Positions 39,689 through 48,856 of a DNA stretch of 64,000 nucleotides are shown here, one piece after another. How positions within the stretch are numbered: position 1 is the stretch's first letter; each line of letters starts with the position of its first letter. Below the pieces are notes generated by a model. It was not told the DNA's origin and searched no databases. It saw nothing but the letters and a program-made list of their open reading frames with translations. A program made the translations under genes and the position numbers. Source of the stretch: Sphingobacterium sp. (lineage in GTDB: Bacteria > Bacteroidota > Bacteroidia > Sphingobacteriales > Sphingobacteriaceae); the NCBI GenBank assembly GCA_022712315.1, contig JALAGS010000069.1:1-64000 (forward strand), in the 5' to 3' direction.

Positions 39689-39775
39689 CTTGGGGAAACA
39701 GCATGAAATGGGGGCTTCGTCGATATTGTGCAAGTATTCATCGATTATGTAGTTTCTTTCGTGATTCAATACCGG

Positions 39776-39783
39776 TACTTTTG
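39776..39783 (+). promoter_or_regulatory. Candidate promoter of the second GH29 gene
   Basis: TACTTTTG at 39776-39783 is an exact TAnnTTTG match, 85 bases before the ATG at 39869 and downstream of the SusC/SusD terminator. The -33 region has only a weak TTTC at 39753-39756, so confidence is moderate. Confidence 0.4.
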
Positions 39784-39812
39784 GTATGAAAGAAGATAAC
39801 AAATTATAAACC

Positions 39813-39848
39813 GAATGCCTTTGTCCCACAATTTAGGCTTAGGCATTC
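39813..39848 (+). other. Leader hairpin before the second GH29 gene
   Basis: GAATGCCT (39813-39820) pairs with AGGCATTC (39841-39848), with a small inner stem TTGT/ACAA (39821-39824 with 39828-39831). It lies in the predicted 5' leader, ending 20 bases before the ATG. An in-frame ATG at 39815 falls inside the stem and is not the likely start. Confidence 0.35.
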
Positions 39849-39868
39849 TGACCGAAGATCATTGTATA

Positions 39869-41503
39869 ATGGATAGAAGAACAGCAATTAAGTTTCTCGG
39901 TGCAACTATTCCGACCCTTTTTCTTGGTAAATTCAGCGCTGCCCACGCCTATCTGGGAAAAGCTCCTTTTCATCCCGACTGGCGTTCATTGGAAAACTAT
40001 CAGGTACCTGATTGGTTTCGCGATGCCAAATTTGGCATCTGGGCACATTGGGGACCACAATGCCAGCCTGAACGCGGTGATTGGTACGCCCGTGGCATGT
40101 ATCAAGAGGGATCGGACCAATATCAATATCATCTTGAAAAATATGGACATCCTTCTGTTTTTGGTTTTAAGGATGTGATCCATCAGTGGAAAGCCGAAAA
40201 CTGGAATCCGGAGGAGCTGATGGAGCTGTATAAGAATGCCGGTGCACAGTATTTTATGGCTCTGGCCAACCATCACGATAATCTTGACCTTTATCGCAGC
40301 AGTCACCATCGCTGGAATAGTGTCAATGTCGGACCTAAAAAAGATCTTGTTGGCGGCTGGGAACGTGCCGCAAGGAAAAGAGGACTTAAATTTGGCGTGA
40401 GTGTACATGCAGCACATGCCTGGACCTGGTACGAAACGGCTCAGCGAAGTGATAAAGAAGGTAAGTTTGCAGGCGTTCCTTATGATGGGAAACTAACCAA
40501 AAAAGATGGTGCGGGAAAATGGTGGGCAGATTACGATCCACAGGAGCTTTATGCCCAGGATCATCAACTGAGTCTGGACAGCACGGATAATCACACGGTT
40601 CACCGGCAGTGGCATTGGGATGTCGACTCCGGGGTGAGCGTACCTGACAGAGCCTATTGTGAAAATTTCAAAGCGCGTACCCTGGAACTGATGGACAGCT
40701 ACCGGCCAGATATCGTTTATTTTGACGATACGGTGCTGCCACTTTATCCAATAAGCAATGTTGGCCTGGAGATCGCAGCTGATTTTTACAATAAAAGCAT
40801 GCAGGCAAATAAAGGCAAGGTTGATGTGGTAATTAATGGCAAAATACTGAATGAGCAGCAGCGTAAATGCCTGGTCTGGGATATCGAACGGGGGCAGAGC
40901 AATACCATTGAGCCACAGCCCTGGCAGACCTGTACCTGTATAGGGGCTTGGCATTATGACCGGCGGATCTATGATAATAATCAATATAAATCCGCTAAGA
41001 CCGTTATTCATATGCTGATAGATGTGGTCAGCAAAAATGGCAATCTATTACTGAGTGTACCTTTGCGCGGTGACGGATCTATCGATGACAAAGCAAGGGG
41101 AGTGGTTGAGGGTATAGGGGGCTGGATGGCTGTACACCGGGAAGCTATTATCGGAACCAGACCATGGCATATTTTTGGTGAGGGCCCTGCACAGGAGGAG
41201 GCTCCTTCACTAAGTGTACAGGGGTTTAACGAGGGAAAAGGAAAAGCTTTTACCGGTGAGGATGTTCGTTTTACGACAAAGGGAAATATACTGTATGCCT
41301 TTATTATGGGAATACCGACCGAAAAGCTGATTAAAATCAAGTCATTGGGGCGTTCTGCACCCGATACTCCTGTGGTCGGCAAGGTGCAGCTATTGGGTAG
41401 TAAAGATCGGATATCTTTTCGGCAGCTCGACAATGCCCTTGAGGTCCAGATACCCGATAGTTTTGTTCAGAACGATATCGCGACGGTACTAAAAATTACC
41501 TAA
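39869..41503 (+). CDS. GH29 alpha-L-fucosidase with Tat-like signal
   Basis: A 544-residue fucosidase when started at MDRRTAIKFLG (39869). This start gives a twin-arginine-like signal (RRTAIKFLG, hydrophobic core, cleavage near AHA) rather than the plain Sec signal of its paralogue at 12525-14159. It shares the blocks KFGIWAHWGPQCQPE, GDWYARGMY, AHAWTWYETAQR and the nucleophile segment IVYFDDTVLPL with that paralogue, but differs elsewhere (NLDLYRSSHHRW against NFDLWDSKYQKW). It has the same two-domain layout, a catalytic barrel and a C-terminal beta-sandwich. It probably removes alpha-L-fucose from glycans imported by the preceding SusC/SusD pair. A terminator and a possible promoter indicate at least partly separate transcription. 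Confidence 0.9.
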   Translation: MDRRTAIKFLGATIPTLFLGKFSAAHAYLGKAPFHPDWRSLENYQVPDWFRDAKFGIWAHWGPQCQPERGDWYARGMYQEGSDQYQYHLEKYGHPSVFGFKDVIHQWKAENWNPEELMELYKNAGAQYFMALANHHDNLDLYRSSHHRWNSVNVGPKKDLVGGWERAARKRGLKFGVSVHAAHAWTWYETAQRSDKEGKFAGVPYDGKLTKKDGAGKWWADYDPQELYAQDHQLSLDSTDNHTVHRQWHWDVDSGVSVPDRAYCENFKARTLELMDSYRPDIVYFDDTVLPLYPISNVGLEIAADFYNKSMQANKGKVDVVINGKILNEQQRKCLVWDIERGQSNTIEPQPWQTCTCIGAWHYDRRIYDNNQYKSAKTVIHMLIDVVSKNGNLLLSVPLRGDGSIDDKARGVVEGIGGWMAVHREAIIGTRPWHIFGEGPAQEEAPSLSVQGFNEGKGKAFTGEDVRFTTKGNILYAFIMGIPTEKLIKIKSLGRSAPDTPVVGKVQLLGSKDRISFRQLDNALEVQIPDSFVQNDIATVLKIT

Positions 41504-41523
41504 TGATCTGATCGTTTTACGGG

Positions 41524-43215
41524 CTAAAGCAACTGTTCGACGCCGGATAAAAACTTCAATACAGCATCTCTAGGGATGGCCAGACAAGCCGTGTGACTAA
41601 AGCGCGCAATGTTGATGCCTATAAAATGGCCATTGCTGTCGACTATCGGACTTCCACATTCATCGGCATGAATGCGTGAATCGTGAAGAAACACACTTGG
41701 AAATTGGTCCCTACGAACTGATTTTCCTTTGGGAATGTTATTTGCCGGATGTGGATTTTCCCTAGTTGGCCATTTGGAAAGGATGACCTTGGTATGAAAA
41801 TCCGCTGCTCCCCGTCGGTATTGAACCTGTAGCGTATCGCCTGCAGAAAATTGTTGCATGGCCGCATTGATTTTGACGGCACTTGCCACATCATGACCAT
41901 TTAATGCAATCATATGGTCGCCGACTTGGAGTCCGGCGTGGGCTGCTGCTCCCATGCTATCTACTTTTGTTAAGGTTGGAAGACCGTCTAGCTCCTGCAT
42001 CTGTGCATCGAAAGTTCCTGGAAGGGGTATACTTGGGAAGGTGCGGGACGACATGCCCAGGACACCGGTTTTGCGCTGATTGGAGGTAAGCAGTGACCAT
42101 AAATTTAAACCTACCAGTGTATCCGGTATACCTTGTTGTGCAATTTCCGATATGGCGATCGACGGAAATTTATGATTACTTATAAGTGCCACTAGGTCGC
42201 TTTTTTCGTCTCTGAGCAGGACTTTTAGGGTGTAGACCTTCTTGCCAATTTTAACAATTGGCGCTTTGCCAACTAAACTACTTTTGGATAAGATCACCTG
42301 CTTCTTGTTGCGCAATTGAAATACCGTCCCTAATATAGAAATACTGTCGTCTTGTAAAATACTGCTAATTGTTATGGACTGAAAGTTTGTCTTTGGATGT
42401 TTTGCCTGTTTTTTTAGCGCCAATTCCAATAGTCTCTGCTGCTCAGGATCACTACCGATCGAATCGCTTAAACTGGGATAAGTGTCGATAGCGACTGGGT
42501 GGCTGAGCGACTGCCAATATTTGCGGTAGCTATTTACAGGGACCTCAAAATTAATACCCTCGGCTCTGTCGATACGGCTATGAAGACCAATGACCCGACC
42601 TAGGGCATCAAACAAAGGGCCTCCGGAATCTCCCGGTTCCATGATGCTGCTGCTTTGAATAAAACCATAGTCGTCCATTTTTTTTACAATACGCCCGGTG
42701 CGCAAAAAGGGAATGTAGAAGGGCAGTGTTTCGGGATAAGATAGTCCAAAGCAGAACTGGTTTTCAGCGATAGATGATGACCAGCCCATTTCAGCAAAGG
42801 GCCAGGGGCCTTCGCCTTGCATCTTCATCATAGCAATATCAGGCAAGTTGCTCTGTTGATCCACGACCAGTCTTCCGAGCGCCTTGGCGACTCCCTGTTT
42901 ACCATCGGAAAAAATTACGCGATAGAAATTGCCCGGCTTTGTGGAATGTGCCACTGTAAGGATAGCTCCATCCACAGACACAATAACACCACTGAAAGGG
43001 GCACTGTTTTGCTGGCCGCTGATACTGTCAATACCAAACATTTTTATCGATGCCGCCATCGCCCGGGCAAGGGTAGATTTCGGTATGTATTGATCGGGTG
43101 ACGGCTTTGTTTGTGCTAAGCAGGAAGCGGAATAGGTGACCAGGGACAAAATCGTCCAAATAATAATGTAGTGGAAGGCTATGTGATCGGATTTTTTTTT
43201 GGAACAAGGTGTCAT
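41524..43215 (-). CDS. Tandem trypsin-like serine protease with PDZ domain
   Basis: A 563-residue exported protein (hydrophobic segment about 16-34, ending LAQ). The first chymotrypsin-like domain (about 65-240) has a full triad: H90 in ILTVAHS, D126 in NLPDIAMM and S197 in EPGDSGGPL. A second, degenerate copy follows (about 280-395). It retains D340 in EKSDLVAL, has serine/lysine at the histidine site (ILSKSS, 309-313) and, after an inserted PDZ domain (about 405-480), ends with DECGSPIVDSNG (518-529), where C520 stands in the serine position. The PDZ carries AGLQVGDHMIALNG. It may be a periplasmic HtrA-like protease or sensor. It is divergent from the ECF sigma gene 284 bases away. Confidence 0.88.
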   Translation of the reverse strand: MTPCSKKKSDHIAFHYIIIWTILSLVTYSASCLAQTKPSPDQYIPKSTLARAMAASIKMFGIDSISGQQNSAPFSGVIVSVDGAILTVAHSTKPGNFYRVIFSDGKQGVAKALGRLVVDQQSNLPDIAMMKMQGEGPWPFAEMGWSSSIAENQFCFGLSYPETLPFYIPFLRTGRIVKKMDDYGFIQSSSIMEPGDSGGPLFDALGRVIGLHSRIDRAEGINFEVPVNSYRKYWQSLSHPVAIDTYPSLSDSIGSDPEQQRLLELALKKQAKHPKTNFQSITISSILQDDSISILGTVFQLRNKKQVILSKSSLVGKAPIVKIGKKVYTLKVLLRDEKSDLVALISNHKFPSIAISEIAQQGIPDTLVGLNLWSLLTSNQRKTGVLGMSSRTFPSIPLPGTFDAQMQELDGLPTLTKVDSMGAAAHAGLQVGDHMIALNGHDVASAVKINAAMQQFSAGDTLQVQYRRGAADFHTKVILSKWPTRENPHPANNIPKGKSVRRDQFPSVFLHDSRIHADECGSPIVDSNGHFIGINIARFSHTACLAIPRDAVLKFLSGVEQLL

Positions 43216-43267
43216 ATTGCGAACAGGTTGATTTATCGGATTAGGTTGGCCTTAGAATGCCGCGGAT

Positions 43268-43299
43268 CAAAGGTAGCAGATTTGTCAACAGAAAAACAA
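43268..43299 (-). promoter_or_regulatory. Promoter of the tandem protease gene
   Basis: On the minus strand TTG (plus-strand CAA at 43297-43299) is followed after 21 bases by TACCTTTG (plus-strand CAAAGGTA at 43268-43275), an exact TAnnTTTG match. It ends 52 bases upstream of the protease ATG. The housekeeping-type match suggests expression independent of the divergent ECF sigma factor. Confidence 0.6.
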
Positions 43300-43499
43300 G
43301 AACCATCAAGCAGATCCGAATATATTATTGACTTTGCTTTCTTTTTGATCCTGTTTGCCGAAAAATTTATGGCGTACATGATGAAATTGTGAAAACTTGG
43401 TAGGAAGAATTTAGGGATGAGTGGTCGATAGGAAGTATCAATTCTTTTTAGTTATCTTTATCCACGAAAAGATTGACCTCTAGCTAAACGAATCTACAG

Positions 43500-44087
43500 A
43501 TGAACTATACGAGCGAAAAAGAACTGCTTGAAGATTTCCGAAAAGGGAAAGAGCAGGCTTGCGCGCATGTATACAACCGTTATTTCAATCGCATTTGTTT
43601 ATACGCCTCGAGTTTTGTGGATGAAAGTAAAGAAGCTGAAGATATTGCCGAGGAGGGCTTTATTCGCTTGTGGCATGGCAAACGGAGCTTTGACAGTTTG
43701 TCGCATCTGAAAGCGGCGCTTTATCAGGCAACGCGTCATGTAGGACTCAATCAACAGACAGCCCGACTGCGTAGACTGAATCGGGTCGATAGCTATGTTG
43801 CACAACAGGAACAGGATCAAAAATCGCATTTACATGAAATTGTCTATGCCGAAGCAATGGCCGAACTCTACGAAGCTATTCAGAAGCTCCCGCCCAAAGC
43901 ACGGGAAATCATACAGCTAAGCTACCTCGAAGGCAACAGTAATCAGGAAGTTGCTGATCTATTGCAGATCAATATTCAAACCGTAAAAAATCAAAAATTA
44001 CGTGCCCTGAGCCTGCTACGTCAGCATTTGAAACGAGATTCCTTCAATTACCTACTCTCATTGATTGTTCTTTTTGGAAAATTTTAA
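43500..44087 (+). CDS. ECF-type RNA polymerase sigma factor
   Basis: A 195-residue ECF sigma factor of the Bacteroidota FecI-like type. Region 2 (about 20-90) contains FNRICLYASSFVDESKEAEDIAEEGFIRLW, read here in parts (EAEDIAEEGFIRLW is the core-binding and -10 segment). Region 4 (about 125-185) contains LPPKAREIIQLSYLEGNSNQ and EVADLLQINIQTVKNQKLRA. It is followed after 65 bases by a FecR anti-sigma gene and then an STN-type SusC. In this arrangement ligand binding at SusC is passed through STN and FecR to free the sigma factor, which then activates the downstream genes. Confidence 0.95.
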   Translation: MNYTSEKELLEDFRKGKEQACAHVYNRYFNRICLYASSFVDESKEAEDIAEEGFIRLWHGKRSFDSLSHLKAALYQATRHVGLNQQTARLRRLNRVDSYVAQQEQDQKSHLHEIVYAEAMAELYEAIQKLPPKAREIIQLSYLEGNSNQEVADLLQINIQTVKNQKLRALSLLRQHLKRDSFNYLLSLIVLFGKF

Positions 44088-44152
44088 TTTTTTTTAATTG
44101 TCTTTGGTACTTTTTTAAATCGGTGTGGTATCTATAGATGAAATAGCTCAAA

Positions 44153-45349
44153 ATGGATCCTAAAGAAGAAGAAAAACTTATCCGTATCAGTGCGCTTGTC
44201 CTTCAGGAATTGCAGGGAACGCTAACAGGCGAAGACCGTCTTTTTTTGGAAAGCTGGCTGCAAGAATCAGCATCGAATAAAGAGATCTACCAACGTTGTC
44301 TGAATGGGCAGCATCAGCGCAAAGCGTATGTTAATCTGCAGTATTTTGAAAAGCAGCGTAATTTTGAGTCGCTAAAAAATAAAATTTCTTTTCACCCAAC
44401 AAAGAGAAGGCCTGCACTGCTGAAAAGGCTATGGCCCTATGCTGCAGCAGCCAGTGTGCTGCTTGCCCTAAGTGTTGTGTGGTATTGGAATCGGGAAAAC
44501 AGCCGACCGGTTGAAGTACAACTGGGAGCTGTAAATGATCGACTACCGGCTTCTAACCAGGCTATCATAACGCTCTCCGATGGGAGACGGTATGAGCTAA
44601 ACAAAGGAGAAAAGCAAGTTCTCATCAATGGTAGCGGAATACGCTATGATGACGGTCATGAAGTTGCGTCTATCGATGCCGCGGTGTCTGCCAAAATAGA
44701 AACGCCGCGTGGCGGTACTTACGAGGTTACCTTGCCCGACGGAACCTTGGTCAAGCTAAATGCAGGAACGACACTATCTTATCCGACAGTATTTAATAAA
44801 GACAAACGCGAAGTCAGCCTTCGGGGGGAAGCCTATTTTGAAGTTGCCAAACGGAAGGATCAGCCTTTTATCGTGCGGACCAAAAATCAGGAGGTACAGG
44901 TATTGGGGACGCATTTCAATATCAATGCCTACCCGACAGCAGCGCAGACAAAAACAACATTGTTAGAGGGGAAAGTGCAGGTAAAAGAACTGATTAGAGG
45001 CCAAAAGGTTACTTTGCTGCCTGGCGATCAATCCGTCAGTGCCGGTGCAGAGCTGTCCAGACATCCGGTCAATGTGCAGCAGGAGATGGCTTGGGTATAC
45101 GGCAAATTTAACTTTGATGGAAAGTCACTTCGGCAAGTGATGGATGAACTTTCCCAATGGTATGCAATTGATGTAGTCTATAAGGGCGATGTACCCGATG
45201 TCGCCTTTTTCGGTGGAACATTCAGAACGAGTAAATTATCTACCATCCTGAAAATATTAAAAGACCAGGATCTGTCGTATCAATTGACGGACGATGGGAA
45301 ACTCATCATTGAAAAAAGTGATCCTAAAGGACAGAAAGGAGGGCATTAA
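44153..45349 (+). CDS. FecR-family anti-sigma factor
   Basis: A 398-residue inner-membrane anti-sigma factor. The cytoplasmic N-terminal part (1-88) would hold the sigma factor. One membrane helix (about 90-108, YAAAASVLLALSVVWYW) follows. The periplasmic FecR domain (about 180-275) contains ETPRGGTYEVTLPDGTLVKL and GEAYFEVAK, and the C-terminal DUF4974 domain (about 310-390) contains FDGKSLRQVMDELSQWYAI, which contacts the STN domain of the partner SusC. All expected parts are intact. It lies between the sigma and SusC genes. Confidence 0.95.
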   Translation: MDPKEEEKLIRISALVLQELQGTLTGEDRLFLESWLQESASNKEIYQRCLNGQHQRKAYVNLQYFEKQRNFESLKNKISFHPTKRRPALLKRLWPYAAAASVLLALSVVWYWNRENSRPVEVQLGAVNDRLPASNQAIITLSDGRRYELNKGEKQVLINGSGIRYDDGHEVASIDAAVSAKIETPRGGTYEVTLPDGTLVKLNAGTTLSYPTVFNKDKREVSLRGEAYFEVAKRKDQPFIVRTKNQEVQVLGTHFNINAYPTAAQTKTTLLEGKVQVKELIRGQKVTLLPGDQSVSAGAELSRHPVNVQQEMAWVYGKFNFDGKSLRQVMDELSQWYAIDVVYKGDVPDVAFFGGTFRTSKLSTILKILKDQDLSYQLTDDGKLIIEKSDPKGQKGGH

Positions 45350-45440
45350 AAAACGTAAAATTATACATTACCATACAATATGAATTAACAAATTGGGCAG
45401 TGAATCCTGCAATCTAACCTAACTAAACTAACTAGAATTA

Positions 45441-48400
45441 ATGAAATTAAGTTGTTTTTCACAAGCGACCAGAACCCTTTTATGGCTATTTTTTGCTGTC
45501 TTACTCCAGCTAGGCCATAAGGTAAACGCACAAACTGTCACCTATGCCGGACACAATGTTCCTTTGATGGATGTGCTCCAGGCGGTCAAGCTCCAGACAA
45601 ATTATGAAGTCTTGGGAGCAAAAAAGATTTTAGAATCGGCTCGGCCAATTTCAATCAAAGCCGACAAAATGCCCCTTAAATTATTTCTTGATAAGATTTT
45701 AAGTCCGCAGGAAATCGGATATACAATTGAATCGAAGACAATTTTCCTGGAAAGGAAAGCCAGTCCGCGGAAAACCGAACCTAAAAACCGTTCCCCGTTG
45801 GATAAGCCATCCCAGCTGCAGGTCCGGGGACAAGTCGTCGGTAAAGACCGTCAGCCACTTTCGGGCGTGAATATTTCACAAATGGGCAATACCATTGCGG
45901 TAGCGGATAAGGATGGGCGATTTTCTTTCGCCGGTACTATGCAACCGCTTACATTAAGTATGGTTGGCTATAAAAACTTTACCCTCAACCTGGTCGAAAA
46001 TAAAGAGGAGTACAACGTGCAGATGGAAGAGGAGGCAAATGCGTTGGAACAGGTCGTTGTGACGGGTTATCAGGTGTTAAAAAAAGATTCCTATACCGGA
46101 ACCGCAATTACTAAAAGTGGGGATGAACTGCGGCAGGTAAATCCACAAAATGTCCTACAGGCCATGCAGGTATTTGATCCTTCTTTTAAATTGTTGGACA
46201 ACAATCTCGCGGGATCCAATCCCAATGCCTTGCCAAATATTAATGTCCGTGGATCCTCTTCGTTACCTACCGGGGGGAATGAAGTGCTCCGAAGGGACAA
46301 TATCACCACCACAATCAATATGCCGGCCTTTATATTAAATGGTTTCGAAGTGAGCGTACAGAAAGTGTTGGATCTGGATATGACACGTATTGAAAGCGTC
46401 ACGATTTTAAAAGACGCTGCTGCGACGGCAATATATGGTTCAAGAGCTGCTAATGGTGTCATGGTTATCACCACAAAAATGCCTAAGGATGGTAAACTGC
46501 AATTGACCTATACACATGAGAGTAATGTGAATATGCCGGATCTGACGGGCTATGATGTTTTACATGCGGCGGATAAATTGGCTTATGAGAAGTTGGCGGG
46601 ACTGTACGATGCAACAATTCAGCGTCAGCCACAGGATGCATTGGATGAACTGTATTATCAAAAGCTGGCCAATGTTCTCGGTGGTGTGGACACTTATTGG
46701 CTGTCGCAACCCGTGCGAACTGCAGTCGGACAAAAACACGGGCTCTATCTGGAAGGTGGCTCGGAGACTTTCCGTTATGGCGTAGATATGCGCTATCAGA
46801 CCAGACCGGGGGTCATGAAGGGATCGGGAAGAAATCAATATTCGGGCGGGCTGAATTTTAGCTATAACCTAAAAGGTAAATTTAGATTCCAGAATGAGCT
46901 TGCCGTAACCGTCGTCGACGGCCGCGAATCTCCTTATGGAAGTTTTTCGGACTATGTGAGGATGAATCCGTATTACCGCATGACCGATGACAATGGCAAT
47001 ATTATACAGGAGGCCGATATGTGGACAAGGGTAGCAAACTCCGGTAGTGCGCAACGAGAATATGTCCTGAATCCACTTTATAATGCGACACTCAATAGCT
47101 TCAATAAACTTGGTTATACCGAATTGCTGAACAATTTCTCTGGTGATTTTGATCTCAGTAATGGACTTCGCCTGCGGGGACAGGTGAGTCTGCTAAAGCG
47201 CTTGAATACCAATGATAATTTTCGGTCGCCCTTAGCCAATGATTTTTATTTCTATCCAACAGCGCAGACAGATGAAAAAGGTAGTTATAGCAGCTATACA
47301 AACAATGAATTGTACTGGGATGCAAATATCAGGCTCAATTGGATGCGCAATATTGATAAACACAGCTTCAATGTGGTTGGGGGAACCAATATCCGGACAG
47401 AAAGTTATGACGAGCGTTCTTTTACGGCCATTGGATTTCCTAATGACCGATTTACAAGTGTGGGGTTTGCTAAAGGATATGCCGAAAATGCGAGCCCTTC
47501 GAGTAGCCTAGGGGCCTCCAGGTTATTTGGAGCCTTCCTAAGTGCCAACTATTCCTATGATAACCGTTATCTGATGGACGCAACTGTCCGCATTGACGGC
47601 TCTTCCAAATTTGGGTCCAATAAACGTACCGCGCCCTTTTGGTCTACGGGTATTGGATGGAATATGCATAAGGAGAAATGGTTTGCCAACGATGTTATCA
47701 GCCAGCTGCGTCTCCGAGCAACGATAGGTCTGACGGGATCTGTACAGTTTGACCCTTACATGTCGCGCACAACTTATAGCTACGATAAGAGCAATTGGTA
47801 CAGCTCGGGACTTGGAAGTACGGTCCGTAACTATGGTAATGAAAACCTGACCTGGCAGAAGACCCAGAGTACTGATGTCGGTCTTGACCTTGGACTTTGG
47901 CATGATCGGTTGACGCTTTCGCCACGCTATTACCATAAGATCACCCGTGATATCCTGGCGGATATCAACCTGGCACCGTCTACAGGATTCAGCTCTTATA
48001 AGGAGAATCTTGGCGATCTTGAAAATAAAGGATTTGAGCTCAATGCCAATTGGGTTCCCATTAAAAATCAAAAGTGGACACTGAGCCTGTTGGCCAATTT
48101 GGTTCGAAATACAAATAAAATCGTCCGTATTTCAAATGCACTGAAGAGCTACAACGAACGGGTCGACGAAGCACAGCAAGGGAGTGATCTAATGGCTGTA
48201 CCGCTGCTTCGCTACAAAGAAGGCCAATCGCTTGATGCGATATATGCAGTACCTTCTCTAGGAATCGATCCCGAAAATGGAAAGGAAGTTTACATTAAAA
48301 AAGATGGAACTCTGTCTTATGACTGGGATGCACGGGATATTGATGTCGTGGGGGTGGCCACTCCAAAAATGGAAGGATTCTTTGGAGGAACACTGCGCTA

Positions 48401-48812
48401 CAAACAGTTTATGATGGTTGCATATTTCCAGACACGGATAGGTGGTAAAACCTATAACCAGACCTTAGTAGACCGCGTTGAAAATGCCGATCCACGTTAT
48501 AACGTTGACAGTAGGGTTTTGGAGGAAAAATGGAAAAACCCAGGGGATGTCACTTTTTATAAAAGTATTCAGGATTTGGGCCAGACAAGGGTGTCCTCGC
48601 GGTTCATCATGCCTGACAACCTGTTTGCACTGCAGTCGCTTAATTTTTCTTACGATGCACGAAAGGAGTTCGCAAAAAAACTAGCACTGTCAAGCCTGCG
48701 TGTCGGACTTGTTGCAAATGATATTTTTCGCTGGTCTTCGGTGAAAGTAGAACGTGGAATTACATATCCGTTTGCCCGGAGTGTGACTTTTACCCTACAG
48801 GCAGGATTATAA
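45441..48812 (+). CDS. SusC/RagA-family TonB-dependent transducer with STN domain
   Basis: A 1123-residue outer-membrane importer and signal transducer. After the signal peptide (1-30, KVNAQ) it has an STN domain (about 35-108), which interacts with FecR. Next come a carboxypeptidase-regulatory-like domain (about 128-200), the TonB box LEQVVVTGYQ (about 205-214), the plug (NINVRGSSSLP, FILNGFEV, IYGSRAANGVMVI) and a barrel ending VTFTLQAGL. The STN domain and the sigma/FecR pair upstream show that the gene is auto-regulated by its ligand. The ligand is unknown; no glycoside hydrolase is encoded in this operon. Confidence 0.95.
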   Translation: MKLSCFSQATRTLLWLFFAVLLQLGHKVNAQTVTYAGHNVPLMDVLQAVKLQTNYEVLGAKKILESARPISIKADKMPLKLFLDKILSPQEIGYTIESKTIFLERKASPRKTEPKNRSPLDKPSQLQVRGQVVGKDRQPLSGVNISQMGNTIAVADKDGRFSFAGTMQPLTLSMVGYKNFTLNLVENKEEYNVQMEEEANALEQVVVTGYQVLKKDSYTGTAITKSGDELRQVNPQNVLQAMQVFDPSFKLLDNNLAGSNPNALPNINVRGSSSLPTGGNEVLRRDNITTTINMPAFILNGFEVSVQKVLDLDMTRIESVTILKDAAATAIYGSRAANGVMVITTKMPKDGKLQLTYTHESNVNMPDLTGYDVLHAADKLAYEKLAGLYDATIQRQPQDALDELYYQKLANVLGGVDTYWLSQPVRTAVGQKHGLYLEGGSETFRYGVDMRYQTRPGVMKGSGRNQYSGGLNFSYNLKGKFRFQNELAVTVVDGRESPYGSFSDYVRMNPYYRMTDDNGNIIQEADMWTRVANSGSAQREYVLNPLYNATLNSFNKLGYTELLNNFSGDFDLSNGLRLRGQVSLLKRLNTNDNFRSPLANDFYFYPTAQTDEKGSYSSYTNNELYWDANIRLNWMRNIDKHSFNVVGGTNIRTESYDERSFTAIGFPNDRFTSVGFAKGYAENASPSSSLGASRLFGAFLSANYSYDNRYLMDATVRIDGSSKFGSNKRTAPFWSTGIGWNMHKEKWFANDVISQLRLRATIGLTGSVQFDPYMSRTTYSYDKSNWYSSGLGSTVRNYGNENLTWQKTQSTDVGLDLGLWHDRLTLSPRYYHKITRDILADINLAPSTGFSSYKENLGDLENKGFELNANWVPIKNQKWTLSLLANLVRNTNKIVRISNALKSYNERVDEAQQGSDLMAVPLLRYKEGQSLDAIYAVPSLGIDPENGKEVYIKKDGTLSYDWDARDIDVVGVATPKMEGFFGGTLRYKQFMMVAYFQTRIGGKTYNQTLVDRVENADPRYNVDSRVLEEKWKNPGDVTFYKSIQDLGQTRVSSRFIMPDNLFALQSLNFSYDARKEFAKKLALSSLRVGLVANDIFRWSSVKVERGITYPFARSVTFTLQAGL

Positions 48813-48856
48813 AAGATGGTAAGTCCCATCCGACGGATGGAAAAAAATATGTACAG

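Noticed and set aside
39647..39829. 60-codon minus-strand frame between SusD and GH29
   Set aside because: It runs across a clear terminator, a promoter candidate and a leader hairpin of the plus strand, and its composition is not protein-like.
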